The notes under the pieces were generated by a model. That model searched no databases. It worked only from the letters and a program-made list of their open reading frames with translations, and was not told the DNA's origin. A program made the position numbers and the translations under genes. Positions 22,132-37,100 of a stretch of 64,000 nt of DNA are shown piece by piece (positions within the stretch are counted from its first letter, which is position 1; each line of letters opens with the position of its first letter). This DNA is from Mactra quadrangularis (taxonomy: Eukaryota; Mollusca; Bivalvia; Venerida; Mactridae), in assembly GCA_025267735.1 (NCBI GenBank), contig CM046303.1, forward strand, positions 28,496,380 through 28,560,379, written 5' to 3'.

Positions 22132-25100
22132 CTGAAAAAATATATAATTAAAGTGTATTTATTTTATTTCATAATCGGTCACAGGAGAATGTTTACTAAA
22201 CTGGCGCTTTTTTATTTAAACTATCACATCAGTTTTGTAAGAAGTATTAGTATTATTAAAGCTGAATGTCGTTATGCGTGCTTTTAATCTAAGTTTGAAC
22301 GAAATGAAAATCCTTAATAATACTGCAACGCGTGCGAATTCTACACAATGAATTTAATTAGTAATAAATCGTAAACGGAAAGGGGTTTGTTTAAATCTAA
22401 CCTTAAATTAAAATATAAAGTAAATTTCAACAGCTTAAGTGGGAAAAGAGAAAACTATTCCTGAAAAAGTTGATTACACAGCGAAATGACGATACGCCAC
22501 ACGTATGTTGATCAATTTGATACAAACATGAATTAACAACCTTTGGCTAGATATTGTCCCAGATGTACTTACATTTATTGGAACTGAATTTCCTGACCTG
22601 AAATGAAAGCAGAAAATTGTGTGTCTTTCATACCATCAAAATTATTATTAACCGTCTGTTTCAATTGTTGCAATACACTATTGAATGTAGTTTAAGGGTA
22701 GACAACTAGTGCATATAATCGTGTGTCAAATCATAGTTAGTTCCCTTGGTATGAAAGATTGTAACCCGTTAATAATTACAATATCTATAGTAAGCGAGAT
22801 TTTGACTAAATCGAATGACATAATTATTTCTATAGGTTGGACATTTTTTTTCTTTTGTTATTTAAAGAAGAAAGGTGTGTTAATAAGTTAAAAGTAATAA
22901 AGTAAAGAAAAATGTTGAAATGCAAATTGAAATCTTGTAAAGCCCCACACCTAAAGCTAAACGCCAAAAAAAAAATTGCGCTATTTAAAGGTACTCATTC
23001 ACAGATTACAACTTAAATATCAACTTTTTCTCAAACTATCAAAATTGTATGTAAACATTTTTGGGAGCAGTAAAGTAGTTTTCTAATAATGACAAGTTTA
23101 GTGCAAATTGACATACAACTACAAATGATGGTGTTTCATGTAATAAAATCTACCCCGTATGTCAGGGCAGAGATAATTTCAGTGCATTTTTGTAACTATT
23201 ATTGTATATTTCTTGCAACCTAAAGGTCAGTTTGTCTTAAAATATTCAGAATTAATTCTTGACTCAATAACAGACACTGAATGGTATTTTGAAAATATGG
23301 GAAAAATTGACCGAATCAGTGAACAAGTACCTTTAAAAACAACCCAGACTAAAAAACTTGTTATATAATATATTTATCAGAATTGCCCTTCACAAGAACA
23401 TAATTGAATGCTTTTTTTCTAAATTTTACATACGTTTAAAGAAAAACCAATGAATACTCAGTCTCGTATTAATATAACGAATGAAACGAAGAAATGGTCA
23501 GAAAAACACCCTAGCAAAATCATCATGAAAAGAATTATCAACCATAGTGCAAATATAATATACATGCAGAAAAACAGTGTGTGTGTATAAATAGTTTAAA
23601 AATAGGAAAAAATCAACTTGATTTTATCAAATACTAATCAGCCTGCTATTATACTCTCCTGTGCATTGGTCGAAAGTTTCACTCGTTCACTTTTCTACCC
23701 TCTGCTAAAAGTCTAAGTGCAAATCGATATTCCACAATATGTTAGTGGACTGACTGAGAAAACAATAGCATAAACTTTGTTCACACGGTGCCGGAATGTT
23801 TTTGCTCCGTAAAAAATTCAACGTGAGTTATTGTCCGTTTTTTCTCAACTGTCAAAGCTTGAATAATTTCACGGTGACTGAATGCATTGTTTTTTTGTAC
23901 TGGCGGCCTAATTGTTATCAAAAATATCTTGACTAAAACATATCATACGGCATAAGCAGCTTTACTCGATCATAATACACATTTCGGAAACTCATGGATG
24001 TATTACGACAATAATTTGAACAAACGCATTCACCGTGAAATTATTCATATTTTGACAGTTGAGAAAAAACGAACACTACACGCCACTTAACAGGCTATAT
24101 CGACTGGATATGACATCAGAGGGCAACTATCACCTTATATAACGACCCGCTATTTTTTATATACGTAAAGATGAAGCAATTATATATAAGATATAATATT
24201 ATTGAATAGTTTATTCATTGTAATACTGTCTTATATATAAAATAATGTAGGTATAAACTTAAATATTTTAAAATATGAACAAAATACCAATACTGATGTT
24301 ATTATATATTTATTATGAAAATACATAATATCAAAGTTAATTTGTACGATCTGTACAGTAGAATTCAAAAGTTCTTCCCCAAACGAAATTTGAGAAAAAA
24401 AATCACTGTGAATGCCTAAGAATTTACAAAATGTATCATGAAATATAGTTTGTATCATATGTTGATAACCAAATAAATGCTGGTTTTGGAATTGCACAGA
24501 GGGCGTTTTCATTCGTAAAAGTAAGTTGGTTCATCGCAAAAAAATACTAAAAACAGGTTTTTGTCGAAGAACTTTTAAAGGACATTGTACATACTACATG
24601 TAACTACGTTTCTTTTTCTAAATGATACACACGTATATAAACTTCCCCAATTTCTTCAGCATACAATATACATGTATATAATAAATTATGTAATACTAAT
24701 AATAATTATCTAAAAATTAAATAGCCTGTGATAGGTTTTGCCCACTTTTAAACCCGTACTTGTGGGGTCTACATCAGAATTTTACACGGCATTTCATTTT
24801 GGGTTAATATATACAGAAAGGTTTCGCTAATATGACCATCTGGCGTTCTGACAGAATGTGGGCTTAATAGCGAATTCCTAAAATATATAGACAAATGCAT
24901 ATATACATGTGTATGTATAATAACTCTTTCTAAATCCTGCAACTAAATAGAATGAACTTATATACATATGTATAAGTTCATGACAATTAGTTGCGGGATT
25001 TGAAAAGGTTATCATACATACATATGTATGTATACATGCATTCATTTGTATCAATGATTCAATATTGTACAGGTCGTATTCTATGTCATGCGTGTTTTTG

Positions 25101-28100
25101 TACTTTAAACAATAGACTTGTCCACTATATAGATGAATAGGCTAATGCATGAATAGCATTTTACTGATTTAACCATATCACTTTGATATTTTACATTTAT
25201 TTTAATAAGTGTATGTGCACATTATAAATTTTATACAATAATGTGTTTATTAAATAAGAGTAAACTAACTGAACTATAAATTTAAAAAAAATGAATCGCC
25301 CCTAAATATCAATGTGTAATGAAACCGTCAATGTTTGTATACGCAATGTTTACGTGGACGACCTGTACCAATATTTTAGATACATTATATATTTGAAACA
25401 TTCAATAATAAAATAATAATAAAACGCATTAGTATCTAGTCCCTTCGAATATACATGTATAATTATGTTACAGCCAATTTGTAAAATTACATAATTTTTA
25501 AACGCCTAAAATTCTTTCTTTTTTTTCAAAATGCTCCATATTACTTATTGCTCGTTACTTAAATACATAAATCTACTTAGATAGAAAGTTTGGACAAAAT
25601 TACAATACCAAAGCCTATCCGTCGTATCACAATAAGTATCATTGCCCTTTGACTAAATATTTTCGTCAAATATCAAAATTAAACCATTTCAACCCGATTG
25701 AGTAATAATTGTCTTTGGTGCATTCTACCAAGCTAGACCTAGCAACTTCCAAAGTTTAGAGCTTAACGTTAAACAGGACATAGCAACCGTTTGTCAAAAA
25801 CCTTAAATATCTATAAAATAAAAATGGACAGACATACATGGACAAATCAAGAATTTAAATACAGAAGGACTTTCGTGCACATTGAAGCCTAACAAATCCA
25901 TAATGATTACTCTTTACACATTAGGTTCAAGTACAAATCATGAAGGGCAAAAAATGCGGGCGAAGTGTTTATTCTACCCTGTATTACTGGCAAATATTAC
26001 TGCTTAGTGTATTAACGAGATTTGACTCCGCAAATCAATATGTATGTAAACACAAGTCAATGATCACTGAAACAAATACGCATCAGTTGATTGACGGAAC
26101 TAGTTTTATCTCCTAGAAATTAACTGCGTAGTAAATCAGAGACACATGTATCACTCCCCATGTTAAACTGGTCAGGCATTTTCAGCGTCGATAGTTTTCG
26201 TTTTGTGATATAAATTAAGCCTCTCGGCAAAATCGCCGAAAGTCTAAAAATGGTAGATAATTATGCATTCGGAACACCCTCGACCTTTCATGAATGAATA
26301 ATCTCGGAAGGATTCGTGGGGGGCTTCACTGGATTTTTTGTGATTTTACTACCTACGCGAGGCGAAGCACGTAACGGTTACACAAAATAGTTCTTGTAGT
26401 ATACACACAGATCTTTGTCTAAACATATTTATTTGTTTTGAATTAAGCCAAATATTGTTCATCGGTATCATTGAAATGTGTAATTTCAAATTTACGGACA
26501 AAAATCGAAACTTCAGTCATCGCCTTAACGATTGTTTATTTGTTTACTTCAACACCGGTTTTTCCAAAGTAGCGTCTAAATATGTCCGAGGTTATTCGTA
26601 GGGAATGGCCGAGGAGTTCCGAATGATAAATATGGTGAAAATAATGATGAATAATGATGATTTTGGTAATACATCAATTCTAATACTGGCGTAAATTATG
26701 ATAATAGTTATTTTATCTATAAGACAATTTAAATAAAAAGTGCTCATGCTTATACCCTGATAGGTTATACTAGTATTCTTATAATTTATTTAACTAGGTT
26801 CTGGAGATATTTTGCACTAGTTCGATACATCAAGGTATATAAGAGGTAGATTCAGATATAGATACCAAAGTATGAGCACAAGACAATGTAGCCATATAAT
26901 TTACAGAAATAATTCCATCGACAACAAGATACAGACATAGACAACACCACGAATACAATGGTCTACAAGCATGTTAAAGGCGTGAATATGTTAGCATACT
27001 TAGTTGTTTTATAGTGATAGCAAATAGCTGTTCACTCTTTCCATGGATGGATGATAAGCTATAATATAGTTTTATATAATACAATATGAATATTCATCAC
27101 TTGTGAAAGCCTATAACAAGTTGAAACACAATGGAATAAAATCCAAACAAAACCATATTGTCCCTCTGTCATTTGAAGTCAACCAATTTTTAAGTTTTGA
27201 TCGACTCGATTAAGAGCCAAAATGTTGCAATGGCCCTAAAGGCATTATATTTGTCATCTGACATTAACGAATCACTTAATTTCTTATGAATTTAACCCAA
27301 ATAAAAATATTTGCGACTTTTGTAATAAAAAGAAACATAAATTAATTGATGGTAATTTGTAAGTATCCGTTTATAGCCAGTACAATTTGAAACTGACGTC
27401 ATCGGATTACACGTATTTTTTTCAAAATCGACTAATTCTATTTCTGTAAATCATTAAAATGCCCATCGTCGGCAACCACAGTACTTTCTTCCATTACACT
27501 CCATACGTACCGTGCGCAATTTGACTGGCAAAATCTCGTTTTCATGAATATGCATGAAGCATGGAGTCTTCTTCCAATGAAATCGCGTGTTACAATTAAA
27601 TACTCTTCAGTAACAACGATTTCATACTGGGCTTTTCCTACTTAAAAAAGATACCAAACGCACATGTTTATTTTCAAACAATGGTTGCGTAGTTTCATTG
27701 TCTAGTTTTCCGCAGTGGTTTCCTTGTGGAACCAATGAAACTGCCTCATTAATTATTTATGATTACGAGATTTTCCTCGCCAAATGGCCCACGGTACATA
27801 ACGCAGCATAGCGGAGTAATATACTGTCCGTTTTTTCTCAACTGTCAAAGCTTGAATAATTTCACGGTGACTGAATGCATCATTGTTTTTGTACTGGCGG
27901 CCTAATTGTTATTAAAAATATATTGACTAAAACATATCATACGGCATAAGAAGCTTAACTCGATCATAATACACACTTTCGGAAACTCATGGATGTATTA
28001 CGACAATAATTTTAACAAACGCATTCACCGTAAAATTATTCATGTTTTGACAGTTGAGAAAAAACGAAGAATATTGTGGGTTAACCGACGATGTACAGTA

Positions 28101-31100
28101 TCTAAAAACCTTTACTTTTTTATCTTTATCGATGTTTATCAGATTGTTATTGTCTTGACAGAGAGACAATATTGGATGAACGCAAACTTGATAAAATCAA
28201 TGCAAAATGTTATAATAAAATATAAAATCTTCGCACAAATATCAATCCTTACCAAACTTGATCTCTGTTGACACCTGAAAATCATAATATACTAGTACCA
28301 GTCTAAAGATTTATTTTATTGTTTGGTCACTAATTATAGGTTATCATACATTTACTGTACAATACGGAAATATATTTGGACGAGTACACAGCTTGAAAAG
28401 TCATATTGGTTAGACGAGTCCAATATGACTTTTCAAGCTGTGTTTGAGTCCAAATATATTCCGTATTGTATAGTAAAATGTTTAGTAAACTTTTTATTAT
28501 ATATAGTTCGTTTTCTTTGAAATAATTATCATCATCTAATCGTTAAAGATTTAAATCGGAAACCAGACTAGCATCGTTTAGAGTACATGTACCCAACTGT
28601 CCAGTACGAAAATGATATATATTATTTGGATCCAATACGGGAATATATTGAACGGTCACGTGGTACAAATGCAGATAGTCAATTGGTTAGATTTATTAGA
28701 TATATAAATGTAATAATTAAGTATATTGAGCTAAAATTAAATCTACCAGTAAAGATATGTACGTTATGAATGTATCATCAAAATGCTTTTTACTGTTAGA
28801 AACAACACAATATTGGTCAGTAAATGTAAAACAGCGAATAGGTTGGATTGAAAAAAAACTAGCTCAGTGAATGATAATAATTTTTTGTTGAGATTCGAGT
28901 AAAAAAATCCTTTTTTGAAGATTAAATTCTTATAAATATTTAACGTATAAAGAGTTACTGAGGATTTAAAAAAGATATTTTCGTCTCACTTTATTTGTAT
29001 TTTGTAAAATGATACTCAAAAAGACTCAAAATATGACGACTCGTTTATGTGTATTATCATGAAAATGAATCAAAATGCGTAGAACTCATGCCACATGTCA
29101 GATTGCATATACATGCAACTTTGCTAACTTTATCACATGGATTTGCATTCACTGACATGAGATAAAAATTAGCAAACATAAGACAATCGTGATGATTATT
29201 GTGTCATGTAGTATACGTATAGTCTCCAAACATGATCAAAGAAACATTTTACATCACCATTTCTTCACTATGTGTACCGGTATTTGTAAAAAATGGCTTA
29301 AACTAGTGTAAAGACATTTTTTAAGGAACTACTCCAGTATCATAATACATGTATAATTTTTGTATAAACGCAAGTTTCTAAACTTAAAGCCATTAAAATA
29401 CCACTACCAATTTTATATCTTTTTTAATGGGTAACTCAAGTAATTACTAAAACTTATACAAAACTAGATTTATATCTACACGCCTGACGTAATACAAGTA
29501 TTCTGTTGTTAAATTTTACATCATCATTATTATATTTGTAATATAAAAAGTGTCAAATAGGAAACCATCAACCATATAATATTGCCTAAAACATCATCAG
29601 AAGTACTTTATATTACGTTGCTAGGTAACTAATATAATCATGTTTGCATCGTCATCATTAAATGTGCATTTATTACACAATTGGTTATATATTTTTGCTT
29701 CACAAAATTGGATTTATGCATTTTTACCTGCACAATTTGTAATAACTTAAAATGTTTATTTTACCTGTTTATAATTTTTATAGTGAGAAATGATTTAAAA
29801 GTAAGTTTTGCGATTCAAGTTATTGCGAAAGCAGTGCAGGTAAGTTAGTTTTCCATTTTAGGTAAATTGAATACAAAATAAAACTAGTTTGATCTTCTGA
29901 AGCAAATTTACTTTAAACAGCAGCATTTATGAATTCGGATCGTACTATTTGAATATCACATTAAAATGTGCTATAAATGACACTCGTGAACTCAGAAAAT
30001 GTCATTTTCACTCGTGGATATGCCACTCGTGAAAATATGATTTCTGAGCTCACTCGGTGAAATGAAAAAGATCTTATACCGAAGTTGAGAAATAGTCTTT
30101 GTATAGTCTATACATTAAAAAGTAATATAATAATAACATCAGCCATTATAAAAAAAACATTTGATACAAAATATTCTTTACAGTTTAAATAATGAATCAA
30201 TTATAAATTTGTTTTATGTGATATATACTTATACACATATTATTCCCCATTTGAAAAAGAAATTAAATACACAGTTCACTCAGACGCTTATTTGATTGGC
30301 TACATGTATTAGCCATGTTTGGAAAAACAAGCTTGAAACAAGCAATCGTCCACATTTTTATCAAAAAACTTATAGTAATTCGTAATTTCGAGATAATTAA
30401 AAGGATTAGAAACAACTTAAAATGAACATTTAGAGAGTACAGATGGATTCGAAATAAATAAAAATATTTATTAGTGAAAACACAGGGAAATGTCATATTA
30501 CCTCCCTTTGATTTTTCAAGCATACCGTTTATATTACATAATATGCATGCAAGGGGTTCAACTAGGTTTAGTAGACCACTTCATGTCGATTTATTTTTAT
30601 GTAACACACAAAATATACAGACTCCCTGATGGCACTTTAATCACACCATTAAATAGATTAAATATACATGTAACTCTTAAATCTACGAAGGTAAATAGTT
30701 TCAAAGCGCAGACCATAGATATGATTTAACTGTCAAAAATATCAAATACGGTACAAAAATCTCAACTAGGACAAGTTTGTATACCGTGAAAATCGACGGA
30801 TCTAGAGGAAAATCATTACAATTTTATACTTTGAATTAGCCTATCAACCCCAATCAAAGAAAACATGTCAGTTAAAGAATTTAATTAATGTGATAACTAA
30901 CCCTCCACCTTGACAGGAACACTTGCGAGCCAGAAAAAGCGTAAAAAACACATAAAAATAAATCGACATGAAGTGGTCTACTAAACCTAGTTGTACCCCT
31001 TGTATATATGTATATATACACGGTATGTTTGAAAGAAAAAAGGGAGGTAACATGACAATTCCCTGTGAGTGAAAGTGTATAAAGCTATGGCTGAACGATT

Positions 31101-34100
31101 ACGTCATCGGCATTTATATAAATAAACGTGAAAGCAAATATTAGTCTTAAATTCTATATACAACTGGGCAAAGTTTGTATATGACATCGAATGAATTATG
31201 TTCAAAACAAACGTGCATTTGTAAAGAATGACAAATATATATGGTCCAACAGAATTAACCTGAGCTTGACCTTTATGCAAGAATATATTAAAGTCAGTAT
31301 TTACAGTCTATTTTTGTCTTCGTTTGTAAATCGCACTTTATCGGAATCTTTCGGCAAAATACACATACTGAACAATTAATGTTGTTTTCATAAGAATAAA
31401 TACTTTGAAACTGTGCCATAATATTACTGACTTACTTGTTTCCCCCAAAATAATGTGTTCAAAATTAAACGTACAATATCATGCCACTTTTAATAAATTG
31501 ATTTATAGTCACATCGGCTGTTATAAACACGTGTATAACCGTATACACGCATACGGAAACTCACGATTTAATGTAAGTGAAGTGTGTAATTATTATAATT
31601 AGGTAGTTCAAGCTCAGGTTAATTCTGTTGGACTATACTATGCGTTTAAAATATTAGAGTGATACAGTCAGAGAACACGATGTGTTTGTTTTAAGAATTC
31701 TAGGGACTTCCATACCATTCTCATACACAGAGTTTATCAAGATTTCCGATCTAAACGTTACATCAATAATCTTGATATCCACTTGGTACGACAATCCATT
31801 TATAAGTGATTCTTTTGGTCTAGTCTTGGCTATAAGTATTGTAAATACCAAAGGCATATGCAATACCGTTTTACTTAATAAGTTTGTTCGTACGTATTGA
31901 AACACCACTCACGATATTGGGATGGCGCCAATATTCATCTATAGAATAATATATTTCTATATACAAGTATGAATCGATCCATCAGAATAGAAAGGTTGTA
32001 ACTACAAAAATGTGTTTTTGAGAAACAAGAAAAAAACTATGTTCAATTTTCAAATGACTTTTTTTCTGCAAAAACCTGACATGTTTTCAATAATTTGGTT
32101 CTTACTCATTCAATTAAACATTTCACGAGTAACTTATTATGTATCAATTATTATTGTGTAAATGTACAAAATCTACTAAAAACTTAAAACTACCTTTTAA
32201 GACTGGCGTTTTTGTACTCGTTTTGTATGGCTAAAAGGTCGTAACTGTATGCCTGAAAGGTCGTAACTGTCACTGTTTGATAAACAAATATTGCAAGGTA
32301 GCTCCACACTTTACCAATTAATTTTCTACTTTTCTTCGATCTTGCTCAAATTAAGTATACATGTCAATTGAAGATCCGTCTATTCGAATTTGGTGTTCAA
32401 AATGATAAAAAACGTTGCCTTGGTGACGTCGTGCCGCGAATTGGCGCGTGATGTATTTTGCACTGATTCTTGAGTTTCAGTGTTCATAAAATGGACAATT
32501 GTTGACGGAAATTCATCAAACAAACTTGTATATATTTCACATACACTTGACAAAACGATGCAAAGGCCGATGTTTACGAATTACATTTTATATTGTGTTC
32601 TCATAGCTTTAAACGTCGTGAGACGGTGATTTTGTAGGCTCATATAAATGGAGGTATTTCAAATTAAAGCGCATTTATTGTCTATTTTATGAACGCTGAA
32701 ACGCAAAAATCACTGCAAAATACGTCACGCACCAATTCGCGACACGACGTCACCAAGGGAACGTTTTAATCATTTTGAACACCAAAACCGAAAAGACGAG
32801 ACTTTAATTGACATGTGTATTTAATTTGAGCAAGATCGAAGGAAAGTCGAAAATTAATTGGTTAAGTGTGGGGCTACCTTAAACTAAATGATGCCCAATA
32901 ATCATCAGTAATAGCTTTATACTCTTTAAGATAAATGCTAACGTTTATTGTAAGATGTGTGTAGAACACATACCTGATTGTTGTACTGTACTATACATCT
33001 GTGGATCAGCTCTGATTACTTTAGTCCTCATCTGTACAGGCTCTTCATAGCTTTTATAGGTTTGGTGATATGTGTTACCATGGGATTGACCATAGGATTG
33101 ACCATAGGGTTGAGCATATGAATTACCATATGTATATGTTGAATGCTGTGGTTCAGTGTATGTCCTTACATTTGATGTAACTGTTCGGCTGTAATCATCT
33201 ACAATAAGAAAAATATAGATATTTTATGTATTGTCCAAATATACATGAAGAAAACAGACTGGGTTGAACTTGTATGGGATATGGTATAACACATCACAGT
33301 TATAGAGTATTTGAAATGGGCATTTATTTTAATGCCATAACATGAGATCTATTTATATTTTATAACAAAAAATGTGTAATAAGTGTAGATCCTTTGTGAA
33401 ACAGTTTAAGAATGACCCAATATACGTGCAATTTGTAATGGGAATTGATTAAAAGTTACTGATCTCGAGCCTACTTCCAAGTCAAAACCACAAGACAGAC
33501 AAATTTAGAAAGCATTGTTTGCTTGTAAAATAAAGCTTCAACTTTGCTTGTTGACTACATTGTATAGTATTTCTAAACAAAATCATAAAAATGTCAATTT
33601 ACAATGTAATCGCATGTTGAATTTTGTACATGTGTGTATAAAAATCAGAAGATCATTAAAGATCTACCGCCCAGATATTTAAATATTTTCTGAATTATTA
33701 AATTACCGAACTAAGTATTTCTTGTAACAGTCTGACATATACTCAAGTTAATTTCAATAGTTAAAAGCACAATAAAAGTTTAAATACGGCGCCATGAGAC
33801 ACCCTCTTCGGAATTTGCACGGTCATTTGATACAAAAACGCACATTAGTGATTCATTATTACATTGTTGGGTAGAAAGGTCAACGTCATAGGTAGTATAG
33901 GATTCAAAATTTAACAAATGTAGTCCCTTTTCACATGCACATTAATCAAATTGACAATTTTTATGTAAAAATTGTAGGAGCAAAAATCAAAGTGCTGACA
34001 GTACTGATAGGGCGGTGCTACTGAAATTGTAAAACACTGATCATGGCGTCAATAGGATGTCATTTAGAAATTCGTCATGATTAAATTATATTTAAGGTCA

Positions 34101-37100
34101 CATTGTTGTCTACATATTGTGCTGATATTTTGAATGTACGGTAAAGGTAATACAAAATGCCCATAAACAACTGGTCAATTTCAATTTTAACTTGAACCAA
34201 GCTTTGTATTAGTTGTTTCGTAGTGTTAACAAAAATGCTTATTTTGCTGACACCACTAGACCTAACATAGCATTCCTGGCACATATGTCGATTTAGACTA
34301 TTGGCATTATTCACAAACAGTACACTAGGATTTCAACTTTACATATACCTAATTATTGGAGTAAATCAACATTAAATTCAAATTTATTGGAAGGCCATTC
34401 TATGAATACCTAACCACAGATCTCCTAAATTAGAATCAGGAATGATTAACCCACCAAGTAAGTCTGAATATACAAGAATGGTACCATTCAATATTTGCAC
34501 CCACCCAGTAAATCCTAAACTCCTGTTATGGCACCATGCAATACTCGAACCCATCTGGAAAGTTCTAAACTAATATTAAATTTGACACGCAAAACACACC
34601 AATCACAGGCAAGTCTTAACAAACTGGTTTGGTACCATGCAATTCTTGGACTCAGCCTGTAAGTCCTTATACTTAGTGTAATGGTACCATACAATACTTA
34701 AATCCAAACGGCAAGTCTAAACATACTGGTGTGGTACTATGTAATACTTGAACCTATGTGGTAATTCTTCTCATACTAGTTTGATACCATGCAATAATTG
34801 GATCCATTTAAAAAACAATCTTGATTGGTATCATTAAATATCTTAACCCATTCAGTAAGTCCCAGCAAAGTGTACTGGTATCATGGAATACTTGAACCCA
34901 CCCGGTTTAGGTCTTACATAATGTATGATACCATGCAAAACATAAACCCAGATAGTTATTGAGATATTTCATTTTTTAAGAGTCCAGGCTTAACACAAAC
35001 TACCTACACACATAGGCCTACAGAGCTACATACAAAGTACATGCATCTGGTAAAACATTTAGTGAACTCATTGATGCAAGAGTTATTATGTAAACATGCT
35101 TGATCCTTAAAAGGTTGTAATAATTAATATGTAAGCGTTATCAATGTTATTCACATTTATGCAAATTTGAAACTATTCAAGTTTTATTAAGATTATGACT
35201 ATTGTAAGTTAATGTGGTGTATGACATTTTCTCTGTCTATTTATATAAAATAAAAGTTATAAATTATATTTGATACAGGAATCAAACATTTATTACCATT
35301 TATGGGTATGTAATAGAAACGACAAACACAATTCTGACAACAACGTACATTTCCAAAAAGAGCTAAAAAGTCGTAATTTACGGGGTTTTGGTTTTTACTT
35401 TACAAACACAATTTAAGTTTTATATACACCAAAACAACCATATAAAGACATATGCAACTGAATTAATATGTTCGCATGAATAAGTATCTATTACCGACGT
35501 GTCAGGAAAATATTTTCCACTAAATGTTGAAAAAGTATTTCTTAAAAGTCGTATACAAACACGCAACAATAACAATAAAGAGATAATTTATGCAACAGAC
35601 AATTGCTGCGTTCTACAATAATTCATTGCAGCTCACGCATTCTCGTTCCAAGAGACTACAAGAAAAGATTAATGCAAAGCATTAAATACCGCCGGATAGT
35701 GATAACATTATGTGTACAGACACAAAAGAGAAACAAAGATGTATAAGGAACAACTCAACCCAAAGACAACTCAACCCGAGCCATCTCAATCTCCTAACGG
35801 GTTGAGTTGTCCCAACTTTGAGTTGAGTTATGCACGGGTTGAGTTGTCTTCGGGTTGAGTTGTCCTGTATCCATTACGTTCGCTAACAGTCGTTACTGAA
35901 CACGCTGCAGGGTTTAGAAGAGAAGATAATTAGTAATTTCTTGGAAAAACTCCTTTTAAACATGATATATAAATGCTTTACAGAATAAATAAAATGTATA
36001 CAAAAACACACCAGATTTAACAATTCAGTAATCTAATACTTCTTGTCCTGTCGTTTTTGGAACATATTTTGATTTAATGGTGACCTCAATGAGAAAGTGA
36101 GTTAGACAGTTATTATACAGTAACAGCTGAAAAGTTCAGCATGCAGAGACAGTATCAAACTTACTACAGACAGTACAAAGTTAATAATTAACTTTTTCAT
36201 CATGAATTTAGCGCTTCGTATACGATTAACGCGAGTCTGTAACAAATCTGTTCCCGGAGACGTGCGTGAAATACGTACGGTGTGTGTTGTTTTAGCCTGA
36301 ACCTCAATATAGGGGAGCAGATATTTTACAATGTCTTAAAATATAAATTAAGGACAAAATGTTTTTTAAAATGGCCCCCCCCCAGCACAAAATTTCATTG
36401 CAGTAGTACAAAACTGAAAATTAATATAATTTAGCACTGTCAACATTAGTAAATAAAAAAGGAGGACGCCAGTAAAAGAAATCATGAACTGCTCCCACCA
36501 TGGTCATCAGATTCTGACGACTCCAATATACCACCGGCCTTCAGGCCGGCGGTAAATCAATAGTGTGAACCAAACGCTAGTATCAAGAATGTCGATTGCT
36601 TCTGGGTACAAGAATGCAGCTCACGATAAGCAAGAAGAACATCATTCTGTACACAAAAGGTCTAACTGACCTTTGTACGGAGACGCTGAGCATCATGGGT
36701 AAAACTGTTTATTTACATGAAAACACGTGGTAATGTCTACGTTCTAATAAACCCGCAATCTCCGGATTCGAAGTCATACATGCTAACAACTACGCCACGA
36801 CCGCGGTTATGGGTATTATTTCTGTCATTGCGTTGTATGCGAAGTTGGGGCGACCATGAATGCAGTGTCTATGGTAAATACTAATGCATTTACAAAACAT
36901 AAACAAACCGACGAACAAACTGTAAATAATGCAAGATAAAATACTCACTTATTTCATTGAAGTTATTAGTTTTATGAACAATTTGGTTTGGTCCAGGTTG
37001 ATATTGCACATGATATACATTGGATTGCACCACTTCTTTTTTAGGTGGTGGTGGTGGTGGTAGTGATTGTGGCACGTGATGTCGAACCACTTCAACTTGA

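Noticed and set aside
27993..28271. 92-codon plus-strand frame
   Set aside because: Its first third lies inside the 245-bp MITE and the rest shows no domain.
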